A DNA stretch of 39,059 nucleotides, from assembly GCA_017451265.1 (NCBI GenBank), contig JAFSPU010000013.1, positions 1-39,059 on the forward strand, given 5' to 3'. Positions 21,792 to 29,234 of this stretch are shown in pieces. A program made the position numbers and the translations under genes. How positions within the stretch are numbered: the first letter of the stretch is position 1; each line of letters opens with the position of its first letter. A model generated the notes under the pieces. It did no database searches. It saw only the letters and a list, made by a program, of their open reading frames with translations, and was not told the DNA's origin. This DNA is from Clostridiales bacterium (GTDB taxonomy: Bacteria; Bacillota; Clostridia; Saccharofermentanales; Saccharofermentanaceae).

Positions 21792-23477
21792 CTATATCTC
21801 CTTACCGAGTTCCATAATATAATCATATAATTTTCTGTCAAGTAAAGGCTCCTGATCCTGATTGGGCTTGCCGAACTCAAGCTTGGGGAAAACATAGGTG
21901 GGTTCGCAGATCCTAACCTCGATAAACTGAGGTCCTTCAGTCTTAAAGAGCTCATCTGCGATGTCTTCGATCTTATCAATTCTTGTATAAGGGATCTTAT
22001 AAGCCGAAGCGATGGCACCGAAGTCGGGAACCGTGTATCCGCCTTCAGGAACAGTCTGAACATAGTTGTTGTTGAAGTACATTTCCTGGAAGTGACGGAT
22101 CATTCCCAGGGAAGAGTTATTGAACAGGATGACTTTGACGGGGATGTTCTCCCTTGCGATCGTCTGAAGCTCCTGGATATTCATCTGGATACCGCCGTCT
22201 CCCGAGAAGGAATATACCGGGGCGCCCGAAGCGAGTGCACAGCCGATAGCCGCGGGGAGTGAGTAACCCATTGCGCCGTGGCCGCCTGAGAAGAAAATCC
22301 TCTGGCCTGCCTTCACATTAAAGGACTGTGCGACCCATACCTGGTTCTGACCGACGTCGGTGGTGATGACGGCTCTCTCAGGGATGACATCGCTTATGCG
22401 CTGGACCAGTTTGTTCGGCAGTCTGCTGTCGATACCCTTAAGCTCCTCGCGGATCTGGTCGCAGACGCCGTTCCATGCTGTGGCGGGGCGTGCGGGTAAA
22501 CCCAGCAGGGCCTGCAGCGCATCCTTAACGTCAGCGTTGATCTGGATCTCATCTTCATGAGCCTTAAGGCTTAACTCGTTCTTATCTATCTCGACTCTTA
22601 CAATGCGCGCATCAGGTGCGAAAGCCGCTCTGTTGGCGCCCACCTGACGCACATCGAGACGGGCTCCGAGGGCGATCACGAGGTCGCTCTTGGCTGCGAT
22701 GAAGTTAGCAGTCCTTGAGCCGTAAGCGCCGATGAAGCCATAAGAATCCTTGGATACGTCTACCGCGAGCATAGTCGTGATGACGGGAATATTAAGGCGG
22801 GAAACGACTTCGTTAAGAAGTTCTACTGCCCCCGCCGTCTTTATGCCTGAGCCTGCAAGTATAACGGGACGGGAAGCCGAAGTCACTGCATCCGTGAGTG
22901 CAGTGAGATCACTTGCGCCGGTGCCTGCCTCGGGCTCGAAACCCTTAAGGGAGGCGGGGTCGATCTCGGCTCTGAAGATGTTCATGGGTATGTCGAGCAG
23001 GACAGGACCCTTACGTCCTTCCCGGGCAATGTAGAACGCCTGCTCCAGGTGGTAACGGAGCATTTCGGCGTCCGTAATCCTTACGGCGTGTTTGGTGACG
23101 GGCTTTACCATGGAAACGATGTCCGTCTCCTGGAAGCCCCTCTGTCTTACGCCGAGGTCGCCCTTGTACTCGAAAGTATTAACCTGACCCGTGATGAACA
23201 GGGTGGGGATGGAATCGAAGTAAGCATTGCAGATGCCGGTGATGAGGTTAGTCGCACCGGGGCCGGAAGTGGCATAAGCAACTCCGACCTTGCCTGTAGT
23301 CTGGGCATAGCCGCAAGCCGCGAAGGCTGCGCCCTGCTCGTGATAAGTTACATGTGAACGGATAGAAGACCTGCCCAGCGAGTCCATCAGATGCGTTACC
23401 ATGCCTCCGGGGTAGCCGAAGACATCGGTAATACCCCGCGTCTGCAAAAACTCAACTATGTAATCTGAAGCCTTCAT
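21792..23477 (-). CDS. Acetolactate synthase-like thiamine pyrophosphate enzyme
   Basis: This 561-residue protein has the three-domain TPP fold. The N-terminal Pyr domain has catalytic Glu47 in YHEQGAA and the TSGPGATNLITG segment; the central domain has an ALGARLDVRQVG segment; the C-terminal PP domain has GDGGIQMN...NNSSLGM for Mg-TPP. This resembles IlvB, but no small regulatory subunit (ilvN/ilvH) or other branched-chain gene follows. Position directly before CpsC suggests a role in making a precursor sugar or acid for the polysaccharide. I recall IlvB-like enzymes in other polysaccharide loci, with YerE (branched-sugar carboligase) as a characterised example. The FAD-pocket residues were not assessed. 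A true acetolactate synthase remains possible. Confidence 0.88.
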   Translation of the reverse strand: MKASDYIVEFLQTRGITDVFGYPGGMVTHLMDSLGRSSIRSHVTYHEQGAAFAACGYAQTTGKVGVAYATSGPGATNLITGICNAYFDSIPTLFITGQVNTFEYKGDLGVRQRGFQETDIVSMVKPVTKHAVRITDAEMLRYHLEQAFYIAREGRKGPVLLDIPMNIFRAEIDPASLKGFEPEAGTGASDLTALTDAVTSASRPVILAGSGIKTAGAVELLNEVVSRLNIPVITTMLAVDVSKDSYGFIGAYGSRTANFIAAKSDLVIALGARLDVRQVGANRAAFAPDARIVRVEIDKNELSLKAHEDEIQINADVKDALQALLGLPARPATAWNGVCDQIREELKGIDSRLPNKLVQRISDVIPERAVITTDVGQNQVWVAQSFNVKAGQRIFFSGGHGAMGYSLPAAIGCALASGAPVYSFSGDGGIQMNIQELQTIARENIPVKVILFNNSSLGMIRHFQEMYFNNNYVQTVPEGGYTVPDFGAIASAYKIPYTRIDKIEDIADELFKTEGPQFIEVRICEPTYVFPKLEFGKPNQDQEPLLDRKLYDYIMELGKEI

Positions 23478-23502
23478 ACCTTTCTATCTTAACACATCGG
23501 CA

Positions 23503-24639
23503 TTACAGTCCGAAAAGCTCCTTAACGGCTTCTTTGTTAACGTCTGCACCGATTACGCACAGCTTGCCGGTAACGTCGGCAGCGCCTGTTCTGACATCGG
23601 ACTCGCCGGGAACGTAGTCGAAGTGGATCCACTGTCCGTCTTCGCCTGCCACAATACCCTTTGCACGGAGGATCGTGCCGTACTTGGAGTTCTCATCGAG
23701 TGCTGCGAGGGCTGCCTTGATGCCGTCCTGCGTGAACTTTCTTGATGTCTCAAAGCCGATGGAATCGAAGACCTCGTCAGCGTGATGATGGTGGTGATCT
23801 TCGCCGCAGCAGCAGTGGTCATGATCGTGATCGTGATGGTGCTCATGCTCGTGGTCATGGTCATGGTGCTCGCCGCAGACAGGGCAGACATCGTCATCGT
23901 CGTGATCGTGATCATGCTCGTCATGGTCGTGGTGATGATGCTCGTGCTCATGGTCATGCTCATCGTGATCGTGGTCGTGATCATGGTGGTGATGGTGATG
24001 CTCATGCTCCTCGGCCTCAGCGAGAGCTGCAGCCATGTCGGCAGCGGTAAGAGGATTCTCGATCGCGCTTAAGATCTGTGCGCCTGAAAGCTGCTCCCAG
24101 GGAGTGGTGATGATCTGTGAGTGGTCGTTGATCTCCTTGATGAGCTCAACAGCCTTGTCGAGCTTCTCCTGCTTGATGTCGGAAGTTCTGGAGAGGATGA
24201 TCGTACCTGCGTACTTGATCTGGTTCTCGTAGAACTCGGAGAAGTTCTTGAGGTATACCTTGCACTTGCTGGCATCGATTACTGTTACTGTTCCGCAGAT
24301 CTCTGTGTCCTCGACCTTCTTAACGGCTGCGACTACATCGGAGAGCTTGCCTACGCCTGAGGGCTCGATTACGATGCGGTCGGGATGGAAACGGTCGATA
24401 ACGTCCTTAAGTGCAGTGCCGAAGTCGCCTACGAGTGAGCAGCAGATGCAGCCGGAATTCATCTCCGTGATCTCGATGCCTGCCTCCTTAAGGAAGCCGC
24501 CGTCGATGCCGATCTGTCCGAACTCATTTTCGATGAGAACGATCTTCTGCTTGTTGTATCCGTCAGAGATAAGCTTCTTGATGAGCGTTGTCTTTCCGGC
24601 TCCTAAGAATCCTGAGAAAACATCTACTTTTGTTGCCAT
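23503..24639 (-). CDS. G3E (CobW/COG0523) GTPase with His-rich metal-binding segment
   Basis: This 378-residue GTPase has Walker A GFLGAGKTT (10-18), switch residues ENEFGQIGID, and the family metal motif CICC (64-67, in SGCICCSL). The G4 position reads LSRTSD instead of the commoner NKxD. Residues 211-286 form a His/Asp/Glu-rich insert with 37 His, plus CPVC and CCC cysteines. The C-terminal CobW_C domain follows (GTILRAKGIV). COG0523 proteins are GTP-driven metallochaperones, often for zinc, sometimes cobalt, iron or nickel. The insert suggests metal storage or buffering. It sits between a second GTPase gene (21 bp upstream) and the TPP enzyme gene (25 bp downstream), so it is probably in one operon with polysaccharide genes. 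Confidence 0.92.
   Translation of the reverse strand: MATKVDVFSGFLGAGKTTLIKKLISDGYNKQKIVLIENEFGQIGIDGGFLKEAGIEITEMNSGCICCSLVGDFGTALKDVIDRFHPDRIVIEPSGVGKLSDVVAAVKKVEDTEICGTVTVIDASKCKVYLKNFSEFYENQIKYAGTIILSRTSDIKQEKLDKAVELIKEINDHSQIITTPWEQLSGAQILSAIENPLTAADMAAALAEAEEHEHHHHHHDHDHDHDEHDHEHEHHHHDHDEHDHDHDDDDVCPVCGEHHDHDHEHEHHHDHDHDHCCCGEDHHHHHADEVFDSIGFETSRKFTQDGIKAALAALDENSKYGTILRAKGIVAGEDGQWIHFDYVPGESDVRTGAADVTGKLCVIGADVNKEAVKELFGL
23782..24009 (-). repeat. Low-complexity His/Asp codon tract
   Basis: About 230 bp of near-repetitive CAC/CAT, GAC/GAT and GAG codons encode residues 211-286 of the GTPase. The tract produces several long spurious open frames on the other frames and strand. It is prone to slippage, so its length may vary between strains. 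Confidence 0.85.
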
Positions 24640-24660
24640 ATGAATACCTTCTTTCTTTTG

Positions 24661-25608
24661 TTAGCTGAAATAAATGATCTCGGTCTCGGGCTTGCTCGTG
24701 ATGGCATAGTCCGTGACCTCGAGGCAGGGAACGTCGATCTTCTGGCCGTTCTGCTTGTCCTCGAAATATCTTACTGTTCCGGTAACCTTGAGCCACTGTC
24801 CTACGGGGAAGCCGGGCTTTATGTCATAGAAGCACAGCAGGTGGATCTGTCCGATGTCAGCAGAGCAGCATGTGTATGCCTGCCTTTGCAGTGCGAAGGC
24901 TTTGCCCTTGAGCTCGCGGAAAGTAAAAGCCTGACCCGTGAGCTTAACCTTCTTGCCGTTATACCTCGCCACGTTATCAAGCGCGTCCGTCCAGAAGAGA
25001 CCGAAGTCGTCAGGCGTGATCTCGCACACATCCTGTGACAAGTCGTAAGGGAGGAAGTCTCCGATATCCAGGAGCATGCCGTCCTTGCTTAAGAACTGCA
25101 GGTTTACTCCGGGGTTAACGGACTTAACGGAACCTCTTAACTTAGGGATGTTGTTTACTTCGGGGTCAACGCGGTTAAAGATCGCGGTGTCGCAGTAGCG
25201 GTAGTAATCCGCAAAGAAAGTCTGCATGTTCTTGTAGTACTCGCTGTAAGTGGTGGCATCGATAACTACGACTGCAGCTGCGAGTGCCCATCTTTCGGGA
25301 ACATCGACTTCGTCGAAGAACTTGCCCGGGGACACGGAGCCGTTCCACTCCATGAAGATGACGTCGGGCTTGTGCTCGGCTTCGATCCTGAACATGAAGT
25401 CACGGTTAATCTCGGTTGTTTCCTTCTCGATGATGACGGGCCTGCCGTCAGGGAACTCGAGATCGTCGTACTCGACATCTCCGTCTTCTGTGGCAATGAT
25501 CACGATCTTCCTTCCTCTGAAGGCTTCGTTAGATGCCCACTCGCCGATGACGGTGGTCTTGCCGCTGTCAAGAAAACCCGTGAAAAAATAAACCAGACAA
25601 TCTTCCAT
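24661..25608 (-). CDS. G3E-type GTPase fused to a YcgQ/TIGR03943-like OB domain
   Basis: This 315-residue protein has Walker A GFLDSGKTT (11-19) and a switch region reading EDGDVEYDD. The CxCC metal motif of its neighbour is missing. After the GTPase domain (to about 210), residues about 215-315 carry GKKVKLTGQAF, YTCCSADIGQ, QWLKVTGTVRY and a final PETEIIYF. These match the C-terminal half of the YcgQ/TIGR03943 (DUF1980) family, which elsewhere accompanies COG0523 GTPases and YcgR-type permeases. The fusion implies a direct mechanical link between the two. The ATG at 25608 follows GGGAG; a TTG three codons upstream is less likely. It is the first gene of the minus-strand unit. Confidence 0.78.
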   Translation of the reverse strand: MEDCLVYFFTGFLDSGKTTVIGEWASNEAFRGRKIVIIATEDGDVEYDDLEFPDGRPVIIEKETTEINRDFMFRIEAEHKPDVIFMEWNGSVSPGKFFDEVDVPERWALAAAVVVIDATTYSEYYKNMQTFFADYYRYCDTAIFNRVDPEVNNIPKLRGSVKSVNPGVNLQFLSKDGMLLDIGDFLPYDLSQDVCEITPDDFGLFWTDALDNVARYNGKKVKLTGQAFTFRELKGKAFALQRQAYTCCSADIGQIHLLCFYDIKPGFPVGQWLKVTGTVRYFEDKQNGQKIDVPCLEVTDYAITSKPETEIIYFS

Positions 25609-25635
25609 AGAAATCAACTCCCAAATCTTTCGCGG

Positions 25636-25641
25636 ATTATA
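25636..25641 (-). promoter_or_regulatory. Candidate -10 box of the minus-strand operon
   Basis: On the minus strand a consensus TATAAT lies at 25636-25641, 27 bp before the ATG at 25608, with a GGGAG ribosome site between. The -35 region (around 25659-25664) is a poor match, so activation or derepression may be needed. No clear Zur-type palindrome was found. Confidence 0.45.
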
Positions 25642-25714
25642 TTTTCACGCGCTATATAAATAATTACAAGTGCCAAATGTATGAAAATTATGCGTCGATC
25701 CCCTCGGCGTGTGA

Positions 25715-25720
25715 TAGAAT
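25715..25720 (+). promoter_or_regulatory. Candidate -10 box for a leaderless PAP2 transcript
   Basis: TAGAAT (25715-25720) ends seven bases before the PAP2 ATG at 25728. The start codon has no Shine-Dalgarno sequence. The -35 position (about 25692-25697) is not recognisable. Confidence 0.35.
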
Positions 25721-25727
25721 CTGTCCT

Positions 25728-26348
25728 ATGAAAAGGATAATCATCGAGAATGGCATAAGAGAGCAAAGCCATAAGATTTCAAGGCAGATCGAGACTGAGA
25801 CTGACAAACAAGTCAGTCGTTTTTGTCAGTTCGAGCTTAATAATCTCAAGCGCCTCCACGATTATCTTTACTCTCCCTTCATGGATCATCTGATGGTTGC
25901 CGTGACCAGCACGGGTAACTTAGGTCTCATCTGGATCTTCGGAGCACTTTGTCTCATGATGCTTGACGGACCTAAAAAGCAGATCGGCTACAGCATGATG
26001 ATCGCATTGCTTTTCTGCATTACCATCGGCAATCTGATTATCAAGAATGTTGTAAAGAGAAGCCGTCCGTTCTTCCATAAAAACTACAAGCTTCTTATCA
26101 AGCAGCCCTGGGATTATTCGTTCCCGTCAGGCCATACATTGAGTTCATTTGCCGCCGCCACGGTGCTGTTTTTCCTGAACAAGGACGTAGCCATTTTGGC
26201 GCTCATCTATGCTTCCCTCATTGCTTTGTCGAGACTGTATCTGCGCGTGCATTTTTTTACTGATGTTTTCTTCTCGATGGTGCTCGGGATCGGGTTAGGC
26301 ATTCTGGCTGTAAAGGCTTATGAGACGGGATTTTTCGGACTTATTTGA
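25728..26348 (+). CDS. PAP2 family (type 2 phosphatidic acid phosphatase) membrane protein
   Basis: This 206-residue membrane phosphatase has the three PAP2 motifs: KNVVKRSRP (motif 1, KX6RP), PSGHT (motif 2, catalytic His) and SRLYLRVHFFTD (motif 3, SRX5HX3D). About five TM helices surround them. Family members dephosphorylate undecaprenyl pyrophosphate, phosphatidic acid or similar lipids on the outer face. A role in recycling the polyprenyl carrier used by the neighbouring polysaccharide genes is plausible, but the genes are divergent. The ATG at 25728 begins a basic N terminus; an upstream frame from 25677 adds 17 non-conserved residues. The C terminus overlaps the dihydrouridine synthase start by 29 bp. 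Confidence 0.9.
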   Translation: MKRIIIENGIREQSHKISRQIETETDKQVSRFCQFELNNLKRLHDYLYSPFMDHLMVAVTSTGNLGLIWIFGALCLMMLDGPKKQIGYSMMIALLFCITIGNLIIKNVVKRSRPFFHKNYKLLIKQPWDYSFPSGHTLSSFAAATVLFFLNKDVAILALIYASLIALSRLYLRVHFFTDVFFSMVLGIGLGILAVKAYETGFFGLI

Positions 26349-27351
26349 TACATCTCGCCCGCTGGTGGCGCTGTCCCCCATGGCGGGATTTTCATGCGTA
26401 ACTTTCCGTGGCTTATGCCATGGGTTAGGTTCTGATTATGCTCCCACTGAGCTTACGAGAGCGCGTTCCATTGTGATGAACGGCGTCACCAAAAGCTACC
26501 GCTTCATGAGGATAGATCCCGAGAAGGAAGGCGTTACTGCAATCCAGCTTTTCGGCAACACTCCCGGGGACTTCACGGAGGCAATGAAGATCATCTGTGA
26601 GGATGAGCTTTTGTCGCGCGTCGACATCTTCGACATCAACATGGGCTGCCCCGTGCAGAAGGTGGTGAAGACGGGCGCGGGCTCAGGGCTTTTGAAGACG
26701 CCGGAGCTTGCGGGAAAGATAGTAAAGAGCAGCAGGAAGACTGCGGAATCCCTCGGGAAAGTACTCACGGTGAAGACCCGTATCGGCTTCAGCGACAACA
26801 ATCTTAACGGCCTGGAGTTTGCGAAGATCCTTGCGGATAACGGCGCCCAGGCAATATGCGTTCACGGCAGGAGTGCCATGCAGATGTATGCGGGCAAAGC
26901 CGACTGGGAGCAAATACGACTCATGCGCGAGAGTGTGAAGGATTACGGGGTGTATTTCTTCGCCAACGGTGATGTTAAGGACGGACCTTCCGCGAGGGAG
27001 ATTCTGGATGTGACGGGAGCTGACGGCGTGATGATCGGAAGGGCTGCCTGCGGGAACCCGTGGCTGTTTTCCGAGGTTAAGGATTATCTGTTATGTCAAA
27101 ACGCTGACAATGCTATTAAAAACATATCTTTCAAAGAAAAATGTGATATGCTTTTAACTGAGCTTCACGGAAGGATCGGGGAAGTCGGGGAAAGGACCGC
27201 CGTATGTGAGATGCGCGGTGTTATGCCTCAGTATATCAAGGGCTTCCAGGGTGCAGCTAAAATGAAGGTTGCACTGTGCCGTGCTAGTACCGAAATGGAG
27301 GTTAGACAGATACTTGATGACTGTCTGAGATTAAGAGAAGATGGGCTTTGA
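26320..27351 (+). CDS. dus: tRNA-dihydrouridine synthase
   Basis: This 343-residue FMN/NADPH enzyme reduces uridines in tRNA D-loops. It has the LSPMAGFSCVTFR N-terminal strand, NMGCPVQKV with catalytic Cys110, GAGSGLLK, VKTRIGF, CVHGRSAMQMYAGKADW, FANGDV and GADGVMIGRAACGNPWLF. All of these are diagnostic of the Dus TIM barrel, and a helical C-terminal domain follows. The specific position modified cannot be read from the sequence. It starts at an ATG inside the end of the PAP2 gene with a weak AAAGG site, indicating coupling, and itself overlaps the following membrane-protein gene by 11 bp. Confidence 0.95.
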   Translation: MRRDFSDLFDTSRPLVALSPMAGFSCVTFRGLCHGLGSDYAPTELTRARSIVMNGVTKSYRFMRIDPEKEGVTAIQLFGNTPGDFTEAMKIICEDELLSRVDIFDINMGCPVQKVVKTGAGSGLLKTPELAGKIVKSSRKTAESLGKVLTVKTRIGFSDNNLNGLEFAKILADNGAQAICVHGRSAMQMYAGKADWEQIRLMRESVKDYGVYFFANGDVKDGPSAREILDVTGADGVMIGRAACGNPWLFSEVKDYLLCQNADNAIKNISFKEKCDMLLTELHGRIGEVGERTAVCEMRGVMPQYIKGFQGAAKMKVALCRASTEMEVRQILDDCLRLREDGL

Positions 27352-27991
27352 CAGTATTGCTCTGGGAATCATTCTTGTAGGCGGTCTGTTCACCGCATGT
27401 GCCGGAATCAATTTCTACAGGTATGCCGTTATCATCATGTCGGCTGCCGGCGGTTATGCTCTCGGTAAGATCATCTGCGACAGTTTCCTTAACGGAATGG
27501 TCGGTGAAGGTGTCTTAAGAGAGAGTGACACAGGCGCAGTAGACTCGTTCGTTATGGCGGTCTGCATATTAGGTTTCGCGGCTTTGGGATACGCTTTGTA
27601 TCAGATTATGGCCATTCTGGTTTCTTCGATCGGAGCGGCTTTCTTCTTCGCTAAGCTTGCACAGGCTCTCATGGGTGCAGACATGCTCTCATTGATGATC
27701 GGCGCTTTCGCAGGTCTCGTCATCGGTGCTCTTATCGCGATGCTTGCCATCAAGTTCGAAGGCATCGTTATGATCATATTCACGGCTCTTGCCGGAGGAA
27801 GGATCGCAGGCTATGCCGCAGCGTTCTTCTTAAGAGCTAACAGTATCGGTGCTTTGATCGCTAAACCCTGCATGGGACTTTACAGCGCAAGGTTCTCCGG
27901 AGACGCCATCAGACTGTCTCTCGCACTTGAATTAATGCTCGTAATTGCGGTCATCGGAGTCATCATTCAGTTAGTGATAAGAGATGATTAA
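27341..27991 (+). CDS. Polytopic membrane protein (DUF4203/TM7S3-like)
   Basis: This 216-residue hydrophobic protein has about seven predicted TM helices and many Gly/Ala, for example IIMSAAGGYALGK and LAGGRIAGYAAAFF. The layout resembles the DUF4203 group of small polytopic proteins, but the match is by hydropathy and glycine pattern only. It has no obvious catalytic motif. It begins inside the end of the Dus gene after an AGAGAAG site and ends the PAP2-Dus unit. The 188 bp that follow hold a perfect hairpin and no further gene. Confidence 0.7.
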   Translation: MGFDSIALGIILVGGLFTACAGINFYRYAVIIMSAAGGYALGKIICDSFLNGMVGEGVLRESDTGAVDSFVMAVCILGFAALGYALYQIMAILVSSIGAAFFFAKLAQALMGADMLSLMIGAFAGLVIGALIAMLAIKFEGIVMIIFTALAGGRIAGYAAAFFLRANSIGALIAKPCMGLYSARFSGDAIRLSLALELMLVIAVIGVIIQLVIRDD

Positions 27992-28119
27992 TTTAGTCAC
28001 GAAAAATTATCAATTTTTCCGTTGATTATTAACGTTTAACTTGTTATTATTCACTTATCGAAGGAAACTTCGGTATTGATTCAGACAATTTTCTATATCT
28101 ATCCCTTATTCCATGTTGA

Positions 28120-28149
28120 GGGCATCTCGAGCAACAAATCGAGATGCCT
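28120..28149. terminator. Perfect hairpin between convergent genes
   Basis: GGCATCTCGA (28121-28130) and TCGAGATGCC (28139-28148) form a 10-bp perfect stem with an 8-nt loop, extendable by a G-T pair. It lies between the convergent membrane-protein and dehydrogenase genes, 31 bp from the latter's stop codon. Neither side has a proper T-tract, so termination is likely but not certain. Confidence 0.5.
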
Positions 28150-28179
28150 TCAATAGTTTCGGGAAAAATTTTCCGGGAA

Positions 28180-29130
28180 TCAGTTTACCTGATTGATCTC
28201 GGCCTTGGGTTTGCCTTCAGTGAACAGGCGCAGATTAGCCGCTGCAGCCTCGATAAGACGGGCTCTGGTTTCCTTCGGTGCCCATGCAATGTGAGGTGTG
28301 ATCACTGTGTTGGGAGAAGTCAGAAGAGGGTTGTCCTCCTTCATGGGTTCGACGGATACAACATCGCAGCCGAATCCCGCTACTTTACCGGACTTCAGTG
28401 CCTGAGCCATGTCGGCCTCGTTAACAAGCGGGCCTCTTGCCGCGTTAATGATGAATACGCCGTCCTTCAAAGTATCCAGGACGTCTTTATTTATGAGGTT
28501 TTTCGTCTCTTCCGTGAGCGGGCAGTGCAGTGTGATGACGTCAGCTTTTTTCGAGGCCTCGGCAAAAGTGTATTCCTTTGCGGGGTCTTTTAAGGTGTGC
28601 GGCACGGGGAGCACGTTCATTCCGAGTGCCTCTGCAATTATGGCGACCCGTGAGCCGATCTTGCCCATGCCTACCACGGCGATGTTCTTGCCTGCAAGCT
28701 CCGTGAGGGGCTCAAGCCAGTAGCAGAATTGAGTCGATCTTACCCAGTCCCCGTTCTTTACGGAAGTATTGTGGAGCCCGACCTTGTCAGCGAGCTCGAG
28801 CAGCAGGGCAATGGTCATCTGCGCCGTGGCGAAGGTGCCGTATTCCGGCACGTTGGTGACTGTGATGCCTCTGTCGGCACAGGCCTTGAGGTCCACCACG
28901 TTAAATCCCGTGGCGAGAACGCCGATATATTTAAGGTCCGGAAGCTGCGCCACGATCTCCTCGGTGAAAGGTGTCTTGTTGGTGATAACGACTTCGGCTC
29001 CCGAAGCGCGCTCGATTATCTTATCGCTAGGTGTGTAGTCGTAGGCTGTAACATTTCCGATGGCTTCAAAGGGCTTCCAGTCAAGGTCTCCCGGATTTGC
29101 TGCTGAGCCGTCCATGATAACAATACGCAT
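28180..29130 (-). CDS. D-2-hydroxyacid dehydrogenase
   Basis: This 316-residue NAD-dependent enzyme has the substrate strand LATGFNVVD, the dinucleotide motif GMGKIGS (154-160) and the catalytic set Arg232 (NAARGPLV), Glu261 (VSVEPM) and His280 (ITPHIAWA). The PHIAWA context and overall sequence are closest to the glycerate dehydrogenase/hydroxypyruvate reductase branch rather than D-lactate or phosphoglycerate dehydrogenases. The substrate is still inferred. It is a single gene read towards the PAP2-Dus unit, with a GGAAGG ribosome site. Upstream is a 14-bp imperfect palindrome (29170-29183) shared with the divergent CbiG-like gene. Confidence 0.93.
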   Translation of the reverse strand: MRIVIMDGSAANPGDLDWKPFEAIGNVTAYDYTPSDKIIERASGAEVVITNKTPFTEEIVAQLPDLKYIGVLATGFNVVDLKACADRGITVTNVPEYGTFATAQMTIALLLELADKVGLHNTSVKNGDWVRSTQFCYWLEPLTELAGKNIAVVGMGKIGSRVAIIAEALGMNVLPVPHTLKDPAKEYTFAEASKKADVITLHCPLTEETKNLINKDVLDTLKDGVFIINAARGPLVNEADMAQALKSGKVAGFGCDVVSVEPMKEDNPLLTSPNTVITPHIAWAPKETRARLIEAAAANLRLFTEGKPKAEINQVN

Positions 29131-29169
29131 AAATATACCGCCTTCCGTGTTTTCTTTTTATAATATCAA

Positions 29170-29183
29170 AGCCAAAAATGGCT
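29170..29183. promoter_or_regulatory. Palindrome in the divergent dehydrogenase/CbiG-like promoter region
   Basis: AGCCA and TGGCT are arms around a 4-base A-rich centre, midway between the divergent starts at 29130 and 29235. TATAAT on the plus strand lies at 29159-29164. The site may be an operator. The arms are short and chance is possible. Confidence 0.3.
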
Positions 29184-29234
29184 ATACCATTATTTTTTTT
29201 TATTGTTAAACTGTATTCGGAGGAAGTTACAGTT

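Noticed and set aside
23553-24072. Several long open frames opposite or out of frame with the His-rich tract, including Met/Val/Ile-rich and Thr/Met-rich frames.
   Set aside because: They are shadows of the CAC/GAT codon repeats of the metal-binding insert; the proteins are low complexity and have no ribosome sites.
25609-25727. A Zur-type zinc operator before the metal-chaperone GTPase operon.
   Set aside because: No palindrome matching the TCGTAAT-N-ATTACGA pattern is present; only loosely AT-rich stretches are seen.
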